Below the pieces are notes generated by a model that saw nothing but the letters and a program-made list of their open reading frames with translations, did no database searches and was not told the origin of the DNA. Below, in pieces: positions 44,447-53,751 of a stretch of 64,000 bases of DNA (position 1 is its first letter; every line of letters begins with the position of its first letter). Position numbers and translations under genes: made by a program. The DNA comes from an uncultured Clostridia bacterium (GTDB taxonomy: Bacteria > Bacillota > Clostridia > Lachnospirales > CAG-274), in NCBI GenBank assembly GCA_910579745.1, contig CAJTVH010000012.1, positions 1-64,000 of the forward strand, written 5' to 3'.

Positions 44447-44716
44447 ATGTCACAAGATATGGTTCTTACCGTTGTGCAGGAAACATTGAAAGCTATTATT
44501 TATGCTTCGGCACCGCCTTTGCTTATTGGTCTTATTATTGGTCTTATTGTAAGTATATTCCAGACAGTTACATCAATTAATGAACAGACGCTTGCTTTTA
44601 TCGCTAAAATTTTGGCTATTTTTATTTCGCTTATTATTTTTGGGGCATTTATGCTTACTACTCTTCAAGATTTGTTTTTAAATTTGTATTCGGATTTCTC
44701 AAAATTTATACAGTAA
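44447..44716 (+). CDS. fliQ: Flagellar export gate protein FliQ
   Basis: An 89-residue protein with two membrane helices (about 17-37 and 51-71) and the family motif PPLLIGLIIGLIVSIFQTVT followed by INEQTLAFIAKI. The start follows AAAGGGGTGAG. 14 bases after fliP. Confidence 0.95.
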   Translation: MSQDMVLTVVQETLKAIIYASAPPLLIGLIIGLIVSIFQTVTSINEQTLAFIAKILAIFISLIIFGAFMLTTLQDLFLNLYSDFSKFIQ

Positions 44717-44731
44717 GAAAAGAGGCGGAAT

Positions 44732-45535
44732 ATGGATTCTTTAAATGCTGTTGCTTTAGCCGAAATTTTTTCGAACGCCGATGTTTTTATTCTTATTTTT
44801 GTTAGGATTTTAGGTACTATTGTTATAACTCCGATTATTGGAGGCTCAAATATTCCCGCTATGGTAAGAATTGGATTTTCTTTAGCTTTAGCGAGCATAG
44901 TTTTTTATTCAGGAAATGTGACTTTTACAGAATATACAGACAATGTTTATGGATATGGAGTTTTAATATTTAAAGAGTTTGTAGTGGGAATTACTATTGG
45001 ATTTGTAGTTTATCTTGTTCTTAATATTTCTTATTTCGCGGGACATTTTACAGACCAGCAAATAGGATTTTCAATGGTTAGCGTATATGACCCGATTACA
45101 CAGGAACAAGTTCCTATTTCGGGTAATTTATATTATTTTCTTTTATGTGTTTTATTAATCGTTACTAACGGACATCATTTTATTATAAAATCACTATTTT
45201 ACAGCTATAAAGCTATTCCAATAGGGTCGGCTCAAATATTTTTAAATGGTAAGCTGGTTTCTGTTTTTTTTGGTTTGGCTATTGATTTTTTCGCCATAGG
45301 GTTTTCTATAGCTTTACCTGTTATAGCTATTATTTTAATTATAGATCTGGTATTAGGCATACTTATAAAAACAGTTCCTCAAATAAATGTTTTTGTGGTT
45401 GGTATGCCAGCGAAAGTTTTTGTCGGTTTAATGGCCGTTATGCTTATTGTACCCATGTTTTCGGGTATTACTAATATTTTTTATCAGGAAATATCGGATG
45501 CTGTACTTAATGTTATAAAGGTTATGATGTCATGA
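44732..45535 (+). CDS. fliR: Flagellar export gate protein FliR
   Basis: A 267-residue polytopic membrane protein of the export gate. Motifs: GGSNIPAMVRIGFSLALA, KEFVVGITIGFVVYLV, AGHFTDQQIGFSMVSVYDP and VLGILIKTVPQINVFVVGMP. The start follows AAGAGGCGG. Its stop overlaps the flhB start by four bases. Confidence 0.95.
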   Translation: MDSLNAVALAEIFSNADVFILIFVRILGTIVITPIIGGSNIPAMVRIGFSLALASIVFYSGNVTFTEYTDNVYGYGVLIFKEFVVGITIGFVVYLVLNISYFAGHFTDQQIGFSMVSVYDPITQEQVPISGNLYYFLLCVLLIVTNGHHFIIKSLFYSYKAIPIGSAQIFLNGKLVSVFFGLAIDFFAIGFSIALPVIAIILIIDLVLGILIKTVPQINVFVVGMPAKVFVGLMAVMLIVPMFSGITNIFYQEISDAVLNVIKVMMS

Positions 45536-46647
45536 GTATTGATAACAAAAAAAAGTTTTACATTGATATAAATCTTCATTTTTTTGAGGGGGAAAAAACA
45601 GAGAAACCTACTCCCAAAAAGCTTGAGAAGGCAAGGGACAGTGGTCAGGTGGCGATGAGTAAGGAAATCGCCACGGCTATTTTATTTATTTTTGGATTTC
45701 TTTCTCTTAAAATTTTTGCCGGATATATGTATGACGGTTCGGCGGAGGTAGTTGTTCATAATTTTTCGCTTGTGGAAGATATTGACAAAATTTTTGAGAA
45801 ACAATATGTTGTTGAGCTTATATTATTTATACTATTAAAAATTTTTATGATTTGTATGCCTGTATTTTTTGTGTTATTTGTGTTAGGTATTATTACAAAT
45901 GTTATACAGGTTGGATGGCATCCTACACTGGAGCCTTTAAAACCAAGTTTTGGGAAATTAAGTCCTATAAAGGGGTTTAAAAGATTATTTTCGGTAAAGT
46001 CTCTTGTTGAGCTTATAAAATCACTCGCTAAAATCGCTTTTGTGTGTTATATTATTTATAATGGGATTATAGATGAGTTGCCTACTATTAAAACTCTTAT
46101 GTTTATGAATGTTTCGAAAGGATATATGTATATAGGTGAGTTATGCGTAGATTTAGGCATAAAAGTCGGCTGTTATTTTATTATAATAGCTATAGCCGAT
46201 TTTATTTATCAAAAGAGGTCGCATATACGAAAACTTAAAATGAGCAAACAGGAAATTAAAGACGAATATAAAAATATGGAGGGAGACCCTCAAGTTAAGG
46301 GGCAGATTAAACAAAGAATGCGGCAAGCGTCAATGCGCCGTATGATGCAGCAAGTTCCGGACGCTGATGTTATTATCACGAATCCCACGCATTACGCTGT
46401 TGCCCTTAAATATGATAAAGAGAAAGCGGACGCGCCTCTTGTTTTGGCGAAAGGCGTTGACCATTTGGCGAGACGTATTAAGGAAATCGCGAAAGATAAC
46501 AAAGTTGAGATTGTTGAGAATAAACCTTTGGCGAGAGCTTTATACAATACGGTTGAGGTTGGAAACCAAATTCCACCGGAGTTATATCAGGCTGTTGCTG
46601 ACGTTCTCGCGTTTGTTTATAATTTGAAAAATAAGAAAATAAATTAA
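45532..46647 (+). CDS. flhB: Flagellar export switch protein FlhB
   Basis: A 371-residue protein with four membrane helices and a cytoplasmic autocleaving domain; the cleavage site is N284-P285-T286-H287 in ITNPTHYAVALKY. It switches export from hook to filament substrates together with FliK. The N-terminus (FEGEKTEKPTPKKLEKARDS) is typical. The start overlaps fliR, the gene has no terminator with a T tract, and a 500-base gap with a hairpin element follows. Confidence 0.96.
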   Translation: MSIDNKKKFYIDINLHFFEGEKTEKPTPKKLEKARDSGQVAMSKEIATAILFIFGFLSLKIFAGYMYDGSAEVVVHNFSLVEDIDKIFEKQYVVELILFILLKIFMICMPVFFVLFVLGIITNVIQVGWHPTLEPLKPSFGKLSPIKGFKRLFSVKSLVELIKSLAKIAFVCYIIYNGIIDELPTIKTLMFMNVSKGYMYIGELCVDLGIKVGCYFIIIAIADFIYQKRSHIRKLKMSKQEIKDEYKNMEGDPQVKGQIKQRMRQASMRRMMQQVPDADVIITNPTHYAVALKYDKEKADAPLVLAKGVDHLARRIKEIAKDNKVEIVENKPLARALYNTVEVGNQIPPELYQAVADVLAFVYNLKNKKIN

Positions 46648-47147
46648 ATTTATTATAGATTATAATTTCATGGTGATCAGTGAAATTATTTGTGGTGTTA
46701 TATAAGCAAAAAAATTATAAAAATAAAAGAAGACAATAAAATGGGTAGTTTGCCTGTGATGTATTTATTTTTAATAATTTTTTTGATATTTTTTAAGATA
46801 GAAAAATTATTTATAATTTTGATAGAATATATTATTTATTATGTTTTAACAACTGATGTGTAATTTTCTCACGCACTCTAGAGCATATCTGAAAACTAAA
46901 ATACGCGCGAAAAATTATAAAAAATAAAATTAAACAGAAAGGCTTTTTTGTTTAATTGAACCGTTTTCGTTTATTTTTTAATAATTTTTTGGATATTTGG
47001 CGTATATAACTGATAGCTTTTCAGATACGCCGTAAGTAAAACAAAAAATAATTTATAAACAAAAATTCAGTTGTTTTTAACATTGACAGGTCTTTGACAA
47101 ATTATCAAAAAACCTGAATTATTTTAACAAAGAAAAGGAGTTTTAAT
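46648..47147. other. Non-coding gap between flhB and flhA
   Basis: 500 bases with no gene. A 9-bp palindrome ATAATTTCA/TGAAATTAT (46662-46670, 46681-46689) lies just after flhB but has no strong T run. The hairpin element occupies 46878-47035. A direct CAGGT/ACCTG pair near 47087-47115 precedes flhA. No convincing promoter was found. Confidence 0.5.
46878..47035 (+). repeat. Long-hairpin (MITE-like) element between flhB and flhA
   Basis: About 158 bp, same orientation and nearly the same sequence as 17017-17186: left end CTAGAGCATATCTGAAAACT, core AAAAATTATAAAAAATAAAA paired with TTTATTTTTTAATAATTTTT, right end CTTTTCAGATACGCCGTA. A 12-base stretch near the right end (TATGATAGTT region) is shortened. 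It has no reading frame. Confidence 0.85.
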
Positions 47148-49184
47148 ATGAAAATTCGCGAAATGCTTCTTGGAGTATTTATTGTTGCAATTATTCTTAT
47201 TATTGTTGTTCCGCCTCCGGCAGGTTTTTTGGACTTTTTATTTATGATAAACATTTTTTTATCATTACTAATTTTGATGAACGCTATTTACTCTAAAAAG
47301 TCACTCGAAATGTCAATGTTTCCTACTTTGCTTTTGATGACTACATTATTCAGAATTGCGCTTAATTTATGTTCTACCCGTCTTATTCTCGGAGATGGAT
47401 ACGCGGGTGAGGTTGTAGCTACTTTCGGCAACTTTGTCGCGGGCGGTAACATGACTGTTGGTATTATTATGTTCGCTATTATTGTTATTGTTAATTTTAT
47501 GGTTATTACCAAAGGTTCTGACAGAGTGGCGGAGGTAACGGCGCGTTTTACCCTTGACGCTATGCCTGGTAAACAGATGGCCATTGACGCCGACCTTAAC
47601 ACCGGTCTTATTAATGAGGAAGAAGCTAAGGCGAGAAGAAAAGAAATTCAAGATGAGGCGAGTTTTTTCGGTTCTATGGATGGTGCGACTAAATTTGTTA
47701 AGGGAGACGCTATAGCGGGTATTCTTATTACTTTTGTTAACTTAATAGGCGGTATCGCTATTGGTATGCTTGGCATGGGTTTAGCCTTTGGCGAGGCGGC
47801 GGAAAAGTTTACTCTTATGACTATAGGAGACGGTTTGGTTGGTCAAATTCCCGCTCTTATGATTTCAACAGCCACGGGTGTTCTTGTCACAAAGGCCACT
47901 GATGATACTAATATAAGCAGTCAGCTTACAGGACAGCTTTTCTCTAAGCCCATCACTTTATATATAGCGGGGGCTGTTATGATATTTTTAGGTGTTTTCA
48001 CGCCATTACCTATATACTTTTTCGTTCCTTTTGGACTTTTGCTTCTTTATTGTGGTTACGCTTTGGACAGAGCGCAGAAAGTTGCCGCTATTCAGACGGA
48101 AATTACTACTGATGACTCGGAGGTGGAGGAAATCAGAAAGCCGGAGAATGTTATTTCTCTTTTAAATGTAGATCCTATTTTACTTATATTTGGGTATGGT
48201 CTTATTCCTCTTGTAGATAATAATCAGGGAGGCGACCTTTTAGATCGTGTTGTTATGATAAGACGGCAGATTGCCCTTGAGCTTGGAGCGGTTGTTCCGG
48301 TTATTCGTCTTAGGGACGATATTAAACTAAGTCCAAATCAGTATAGAATTTTGATTAAGGGTGTTGACGTAGCCGGCGGCGAGATAATGTTTGACCATTA
48401 TATGGCGATGAATCCTGGTTATGTTGAGGAAGAAATTGATGGTATTGAGACAGTAGAGCCTTATTTGGGGCTTCCAGCTTTATGGATTTCAGAATCTCAA
48501 AGAGAAAGAGCCGAGGCTTTCGGCTATACTGTTGTTGACCCTCCAGCGATTATAGCCACGCATTTGACAGAAATTATAAGGAATAATCTCCATGAGCTTT
48601 TAAGCAGGCAGGATGTTCAAAATTTGGTTGACAATATCAAAGAAAATCATCCTGTGCTTGTTGAGGAACTTATTCCGAAGCAAATGTCTATAGGCGATGT
48701 GCAGAAAGTTCTCGCTAATCTTTTAAATGAGGGCGTTTCCATAAGGGATTTAGTTACAATTCTTGAAACTTTGGCTGATTATTCTCAACTTACGAGAGAT
48801 ACAGATATGCTTACCGAATATGTAAGGCAGTCTTTAAGAAGATCTATTTCTCAAAAATATTTTGGTGAAGATGTAAATAACAAAGTTATTACTCTTGACC
48901 CTCAAATTGAGCAGGAAATCAGAGACAGTGTTCAGCAGACGGAACATGGTTCGTATATTTCTATGGATCCTGACAGAACGCAACAGATTTTCGCGAGTCT
49001 AAATAAGGAGATTTCTAAGCTGACTTCTTTAGGCTTACAGCCGATTATACTTACTTCTCCTATTGTCAGGATCTATTTTAAAAGGCTTGTCGAGCAGGTT
49101 GCTCCGGATTTAATTGTTTTATCTTTCAATGAAATTGAACCTAATGCTGAAATTCAGTCTATTGGAATGGTGGGTATAGCATGA
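47148..49184 (+). CDS. flhA: Flagellar export protein FlhA
   Basis: A 678-residue export-gate protein with about eight N-terminal membrane helices (to about residue 310) and a large cytoplasmic domain. The conserved FHIPEP-region is seen as FTLDAMPGKQMAIDADLNTG, and the C-terminal part has LIPKQMSIGDVQKVLANLLN and APDLIVLSFNEIEPN. The start follows AAAGGAG. It overlaps flhF by four bases. Confidence 0.97.
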   Translation: MKIREMLLGVFIVAIILIIVVPPPAGFLDFLFMINIFLSLLILMNAIYSKKSLEMSMFPTLLLMTTLFRIALNLCSTRLILGDGYAGEVVATFGNFVAGGNMTVGIIMFAIIVIVNFMVITKGSDRVAEVTARFTLDAMPGKQMAIDADLNTGLINEEEAKARRKEIQDEASFFGSMDGATKFVKGDAIAGILITFVNLIGGIAIGMLGMGLAFGEAAEKFTLMTIGDGLVGQIPALMISTATGVLVTKATDDTNISSQLTGQLFSKPITLYIAGAVMIFLGVFTPLPIYFFVPFGLLLLYCGYALDRAQKVAAIQTEITTDDSEVEEIRKPENVISLLNVDPILLIFGYGLIPLVDNNQGGDLLDRVVMIRRQIALELGAVVPVIRLRDDIKLSPNQYRILIKGVDVAGGEIMFDHYMAMNPGYVEEEIDGIETVEPYLGLPALWISESQRERAEAFGYTVVDPPAIIATHLTEIIRNNLHELLSRQDVQNLVDNIKENHPVLVEELIPKQMSIGDVQKVLANLLNEGVSIRDLVTILETLADYSQLTRDTDMLTEYVRQSLRRSISQKYFGEDVNNKVITLDPQIEQEIRDSVQQTEHGSYISMDPDRTQQIFASLNKEISKLTSLGLQPIILTSPIVRIYFKRLVEQVAPDLIVLSFNEIEPNAEIQSIGMVGIA

Positions 49185-50401
49185 AGATGAAAAAATATGA
49201 GGCTACTACCGAGCAGCAGGCTATTGAGATGGTTAAAAACGAGCTTGGAATGGATGCCATAATTTTAAATATAAAAAAAATTCAGCCAAGAGGGTTATTT
49301 TCTTTTTTCAGAAAAACTAAAGTTGAGGTTACCGCGGCTTATGAGGATAAACCTCCGATTAAGGTTTCTAAAGAGGACGTTAATAAAAATAACGCTTTAT
49401 CTGATAAGGCGGAAGCTTCGGACGATGAAAAAAGAAAAGCTATCCTTCAAAACGTTGAAAACGAAAAATCAAATACTATCGAGAAACAACGAAAAACTAT
49501 TAATGAGCTTGAGAGAAAGCTTTATGACGCGGAGGGACTTCTTGAGCAGGTGATGAAAAAGCTTGCTGTATCTTCCCGTAGTTTTGAGGGTTCGAGGCAA
49601 TATGATAACACTATGCTTCAATTTTTTTATGAAAGGCTTGTTTCTCAGGGGGTTTTGCCGGAAATCGCTGATATTTTGCTTCAGGATATTGAAAATATTG
49701 AGGATTTGGATAATTTGGATATTAACTTAATTGTAAAAGTGGTGTATAATAGAATAATAAAGATACTCGGCGAGCCTCAAATTTTAAAAGTTCACAAGAC
49801 GGAGAGAAATTATGCAAAGAATGTTGTTTTTATCGGCCCTACGGGAGTCGGTAAAACTACTACGATAGCTAAGTTGTCGTCTCAGTTTATTTTTAAGGAT
49901 AAACTGAATGTTGGTTTTATTACCGCCGATACTTATAGAATCGCCGCGGTTGAGCAACTTAAAACTTACGCGGACATTCTTAATTCGGAGGTTGGCGTTG
50001 TTTACAGCAATGAGGATGTTGTTGAAAAAATAAATGAGTTTAAGGTTGTCAATGATGTGATTTTTATTGACACGGCGGGAAGGTCGCATAAAAATTCCGA
50101 TAATCTCACTGAGCTTAAATCATTTTTGGAAGCTATTCCCGGCGCGGAGATTTATCTTGTTCTCAGCATTACGACCAAATATGAGGATTTATTGAGTGTT
50201 ATTGAATCTTATTCCAAAATAACCCATTTTAAAATTATATTTACTAAGCTTGATGAAACCTCAGCTCTTGGTTCTGTTTTAAATATTTGTTATGAAACGG
50301 GAAAAGAAATTTCTTATGCTACGGACGGACAGAATGTTCCGGATGACATAGATATTATTAAACCTGAAAGAATCGCGAGAGAGTTATTGGGAAGTGGGTA
50401 A
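49181..50401 (+). CDS. flhF: Flagellar placement GTPase FlhF
   Basis: A 406-residue SRP-family GTPase that sets flagellar position and number. An N-terminal basic part (to about 80) is followed by a helical linker and the NG domain: G1 GPTGVGKT at 219-226, then TADTYRIAAVEQLKTYA, DTAGRSHKN, and FTKLDETSALGSVLN. The start overlaps flhA. flhG follows after five bases. Confidence 0.95.
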   Translation: MKMKKYEATTEQQAIEMVKNELGMDAIILNIKKIQPRGLFSFFRKTKVEVTAAYEDKPPIKVSKEDVNKNNALSDKAEASDDEKRKAILQNVENEKSNTIEKQRKTINELERKLYDAEGLLEQVMKKLAVSSRSFEGSRQYDNTMLQFFYERLVSQGVLPEIADILLQDIENIEDLDNLDINLIVKVVYNRIIKILGEPQILKVHKTERNYAKNVVFIGPTGVGKTTTIAKLSSQFIFKDKLNVGFITADTYRIAAVEQLKTYADILNSEVGVVYSNEDVVEKINEFKVVNDVIFIDTAGRSHKNSDNLTELKSFLEAIPGAEIYLVLSITTKYEDLLSVIESYSKITHFKIIFTKLDETSALGSVLNICYETGKEISYATDGQNVPDDIDIIKPERIARELLGSG

Positions 50402-50406
50402 ATGTT

Positions 50407-51300
50407 ATGATGGACCAAGCTGATAATCTGAGAAATTTAATAAACAGAAATAATCTTGAGCAGGCGACTAAGAAAGTTGAGCTTTCATCAAGGGTTATTA
50501 CTGTTACAAGCGGTAAGGGCGGAGTTGGCAAAACTAATTTTTCTTTAAATCTTGCTATTCAACTTAGTAGGTTTAACAAAAAAGTTGTTATTATCGACGC
50601 TGATTTTGGTTTAGCCAATATTGAGGTTCTTTTTGGCATTCTGCCAAAATATAACCTTGCCGATGTTTTAAGAGGGGAAAAAGATGTTGAGGAGGTTTTA
50701 ACTGACGGGCCTATGGGGATTAAATTTATCTCGGGGGGATCGGGTCTTAAAGAGCTTTCAAATATTACGGAAAAGCAGCTTAATTATTTTATTAATAATT
50801 TTTCTTATCTCGACGCTATTTCAGATATAATCATTATAGACACAGGTGCGGGAATTTCAAAATCTGTTGTAAATTTTATTAAGGCGTCTGACGAAACCAT
50901 TATTGTAACAACTCCTGAACCTACTTCTATTACAGACGCGTATGCTCTTATTAAAACCATTAAAGAGGAAAGTTTCGGTGGAATACCTGACTTTAAAGTT
51001 GTTGTAAACAGAGCGGACGACGATAATGAGGGAGATGAAATATTTAATAAAATATCAAGGGCTTCCTCAAAATTTTTAGGAGTACACTTACAAAACTTAG
51101 GATATATACCTTATGATAAATTTTTAGTGAAAGCGGTCAAACATCAACAGCCCGCTACATTATGTTTTCCTAACTGTGAGTTTACAAAATCCATTGAAAA
51201 AATAACAAATATTCTTATGGACGTTACAGTTGAGCAGAGTTCGGATAAATCGGGAATACGGGGATTTATGAAAAGGCTTGTAAACATTTTTGGGAATTAG
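50407..51300 (+). CDS. flhG: MinD-like flagellar number regulator FlhG
   Basis: A 297-residue ParA/MinD-type ATPase that acts with FlhF. The N-terminal FlhF-activating peptide (DQADNLRNLINRN) precedes the deviant Walker A SGKGGVGKTN starting at residue 35. DADFGLANIEVLFGI and DTGAGIS follow, and the C-terminal end is amphipathic (FMKRLVNIFG), as expected for a membrane-targeting helix. ATG 50407 or 50410. Confidence 0.94.
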   Translation: MMDQADNLRNLINRNNLEQATKKVELSSRVITVTSGKGGVGKTNFSLNLAIQLSRFNKKVVIIDADFGLANIEVLFGILPKYNLADVLRGEKDVEEVLTDGPMGIKFISGGSGLKELSNITEKQLNYFINNFSYLDAISDIIIIDTGAGISKSVVNFIKASDETIIVTTPEPTSITDAYALIKTIKEESFGGIPDFKVVVNRADDDNEGDEIFNKISRASSKFLGVHLQNLGYIPYDKFLVKAVKHQQPATLCFPNCEFTKSIEKITNILMDVTVEQSSDKSGIRGFMKRLVNIFGN

Positions 51301-51317
51301 TTTGGAGGTGGCATAGT

Positions 51318-51989
51318 ATGTCTTTGCAACACATAAAAACGGGAAATAGAGTAGAAATTCATTTGAATAGGGGAAATGACATAAAATACACGAGTTTAGT
51401 CGAGGAAAATTATGAAGACGGAAAGCTACTTTTGTATATACCTATGATGTATGGCAAAATTATAAAGTTACCGATTGACGAGGAATATTCATTTACATTT
51501 GTTACAGAAAATGGTATACTTAAATATAACGCTCTTATAAAAGAATATGTTTATATGGATGATTTTAATTTTATGATTATAGAAGTAAAGTCAGAAATCG
51601 AAAGAGTTCAGAGGCGTGAGTTTTTTAGATTTGAATGTGTTTTGCCTCTTAAATTTACTGAGGTTTTGGACGGTGAGGAAAATGATAAGTCTTTATCGGA
51701 CGGAACTATACAGGATTTGGGCGAGGGAGGTATACGATTTTTATCAAATGAGGATATTGAAGTAGGAGACAGACTTAAATTTTTCATTACTTTAAATTAT
51801 GACCGTGCGGTAGCGATAGGCGATATATTGCATAAACAGGAATATCCTAAATCTAATTTTAAGTTTCAATATAGAGTTCAATTTTTTGATTTACAACAGC
51901 AAGAAAGAGATAGGATTCTTAAATACATATTTTTTGAGCAAAGATTTAAAGCGAGAAAAGACAGAGAAGAAGTTAGTATGGATGATTAA
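51318..51989 (+). CDS. PilZ-domain flagellar brake-type protein (YcgR/MotI-like)
   Basis: A 223-residue cytoplasmic protein with an N-terminal YcgR-like beta domain (about 5-90) and a PilZ domain (about 95-210) that binds cyclic di-GMP. RxxxR is R96-VQR-R100. The second motif is D133-L-G-E-G-G138, where the usual Ser of DxSxxG is Gly. Such proteins act on the motor (YcgR, MotI). It sits between flhG and cheD and probably links c-di-GMP to motility. The start follows TTGGAGGTGG. Confidence 0.85.
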   Translation: MSLQHIKTGNRVEIHLNRGNDIKYTSLVEENYEDGKLLLYIPMMYGKIIKLPIDEEYSFTFVTENGILKYNALIKEYVYMDDFNFMIIEVKSEIERVQRREFFRFECVLPLKFTEVLDGEENDKSLSDGTIQDLGEGGIRFLSNEDIEVGDRLKFFITLNYDRAVAIGDILHKQEYPKSNFKFQYRVQFFDLQQQERDRILKYIFFEQRFKARKDREEVSMDD

Positions 51990-52056
51990 AAGCTTATTTT
52001 TTATTAATTATGTACTTTATTTTAGCTGTTTTTTGATGTAATGGGAGTAGTGATAA

Positions 52057-52551
52057 ATGAGTTCATTTAGCAAAATGATTGTTGTTGGTATGGCAGATTT
52101 AAATGTGACAAAAAGTCCAGGAATCCTTACAACACTTGGATTAGGGTCGTGTGTGGGTATTTCTATTTATGACCATGTTAATAAAATAGCAGGGCTTGCT
52201 CATATAATGCTTCCCGACAGTTCACAGATTAAAAATAATTCAAATGTAGCTAAATTCGCGGATTCCGCTATTAAGAAACTTATTATGGATATGTGTATGG
52301 TTGGAGCGAGGCGTGATTTTCTTAAAGCGAAAATAGCGGGAGGAGCCCAAATGTTCGCTTTTGATTCCACGAATGAAAATATGAGAATTGGTGATAGAAA
52401 TGTTGAGGCGTCCACAAGGATTTTACGGATGTACAATATTCCTATTGTCGCCAATCATACAGGCTCTAATTACGGAAGAACCATTGAGCTTTACGCGGAG
52501 GACGGCAGGCTTATTGTTAAAACTATTGGTCACGGAACTTATGTTATATAA
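52057..52551 (+). CDS. cheD: Chemoreceptor glutamine deamidase CheD
   Basis: A 164-residue enzyme that deamidates receptor glutamines and, in Bacillus, binds CheC. The catalytic residues are in place: T26, C32 in GLGSCVGI and H49 in LAHIMLP, with the same spacing as in Thermotoga CheD (T21, C27, H44). GGAQMFAF is also typical. No cheC lies next to it, which is unusual; FliY carries the only CheC-type domain in the window. The start follows GGGAGTAGTGA. Confidence 0.94.
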   Translation: MSSFSKMIVVGMADLNVTKSPGILTTLGLGSCVGISIYDHVNKIAGLAHIMLPDSSQIKNNSNVAKFADSAIKKLIMDMCMVGARRDFLKAKIAGGAQMFAFDSTNENMRIGDRNVEASTRILRMYNIPIVANHTGSNYGRTIELYAEDGRLIVKTIGHGTYVI

Positions 52552-52563
52552 GGCGGTGAAAAT

Positions 52564-52842
52564 ATGATTGAAAAGTTACATATTTATATTGCAATTATTG
52601 CTGCGCTGATTGTTAATATTTGTTGTATTGTTATGTCAAATTCTCTATATACAAGTGTTTTGTATATTATTTTAACTATTGTCGCGTTTTATGTGATAGG
52701 AATTTTTGTACGTAATTTTTTTGTTAAAAATTTTTATAATGAAGATAAGGTAAATATGGAGAATGAGCAAAATTCAGAAGCTGAGATAGCTGAGGAAGAC
52801 GGTGTTGAAATATCACAGGACGCAGAGGAACAATTAATTTAA
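52564..52842 (+). CDS. Small membrane protein of unknown function
   Basis: A 92-residue protein I do not recognise. Two hydrophobic segments (about 6-28 and 32-51) separated by a short loop are followed by a basic stretch and a strongly acidic tail (many Glu, about 60-92). It lies between cheD and sigD, 12 bases after cheD, with a GGCGGTGA ribosome site, so it belongs to the flagellar operon. A role in motor or envelope is only a guess from context. Confidence 0.7.
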   Translation: MIEKLHIYIAIIAALIVNICCIVMSNSLYTSVLYIILTIVAFYVIGIFVRNFFVKNFYNEDKVNMENEQNSEAEIAEEDGVEISQDAEEQLI

Positions 52843-52969
52843 CAGATTTAAGTCAAGCGGGTCTGTTTCTTGTACAATTGGGTACTTGCTCACATATATT
52901 ATAAGTAGGTTTGAGAGGGCAGATTTACGTGTGTTTTTTGACAATTTTTTATAGGCGGGAGGGCAATTA

Positions 52970-53734
52970 ATGGCTGATAACATACAGGATTTATGGCAAG
53001 CTTACAGAAGCGCGAAAGAGCCAGCAATTAAAGAAAAGCTTATATTGGAATACGCTCCTCTTGTTAAACTTGTCGCGGGAAGGATAAGCATTCATATTGG
53101 TCAATATGTTGATTTTGATGATCTTATCAGCTATGGAATATTTGGTCTTATTGACGCTATTGATAAATTTAATATGGACAAGGGCGTTAAATTTGAAACT
53201 TACGCCTCGCTGAGAATAAGAGGCGAAATTATTGATAATATCAGAAGGCTCGATTGGATTCCGAGAACATTGCGACAAAAAAGCAAACAGCTTGACAAAT
53301 ATTATTCTAATCTTGAGTCAGAGCTCGGAAGAGAGCCGACTTATGAAGAAATCGCGGAACGTATGGAAACTTCTGTTGACGAGGTTAAGGATTTAATGCA
53401 GAAATCATCGGCGTTATCGTTAATTTCACTTGATGATTATATTGATACGAATAAAGACGTGACAGTCGCGGACGTTGTTCAGACTAAAGCCGATACACCC
53501 GATTTGAGTTATGAAAAAAAAGAGGTTAAAGAAATACTTATTAACGCTATAAATAAACTTACGGAAAAAGAAAAAAAGGTTGTTACGTTATATTATTTTG
53601 AAGAACTTACACTTAAGGAAATAAGTAAAGTTATGAGTGTTTCGGAGTCAAGAATTTCTCAGATTCATTCGAAAGCTATCGTTAAACTTCAAAATAAGCT
53701 TGGTAAATATAAGTCTATTTTATTTTTGAATTAA
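52970..53734 (+). CDS. sigD: Flagellar sigma factor SigD/FliA (WhiG family)
   Basis: A 254-residue sigma-70 family factor for late flagellar and chemotaxis genes. Region 2 reads DFDDLISYGIFGLIDAIDKF and VKFETYASLRIRGEIIDNIR, region 3 has LGREPTYEEIAERM, region 4 has LTEKEKKVVTLYYFEELTLK then EISKVMSVSESRISQIHSKA. The start follows GGCGGGAGGG. The anti-sigma factor FlgM is not in this window. 127 bases before it are non-coding. Confidence 0.95.
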   Translation: MADNIQDLWQAYRSAKEPAIKEKLILEYAPLVKLVAGRISIHIGQYVDFDDLISYGIFGLIDAIDKFNMDKGVKFETYASLRIRGEIIDNIRRLDWIPRTLRQKSKQLDKYYSNLESELGREPTYEEIAERMETSVDEVKDLMQKSSALSLISLDDYIDTNKDVTVADVVQTKADTPDLSYEKKEVKEILINAINKLTEKEKKVVTLYYFEELTLKEISKVMSVSESRISQIHSKAIVKLQNKLGKYKSILFLN

Positions 53735-53751
53735 GTTGGGAGTTGATTTTC

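Noticed and set aside
52843..52969. Riboswitch or promoter in the gap before sigD
   Set aside because: TTGTAC and TATTAT are 21 bases apart and no cyclic di-GMP riboswitch core was seen.
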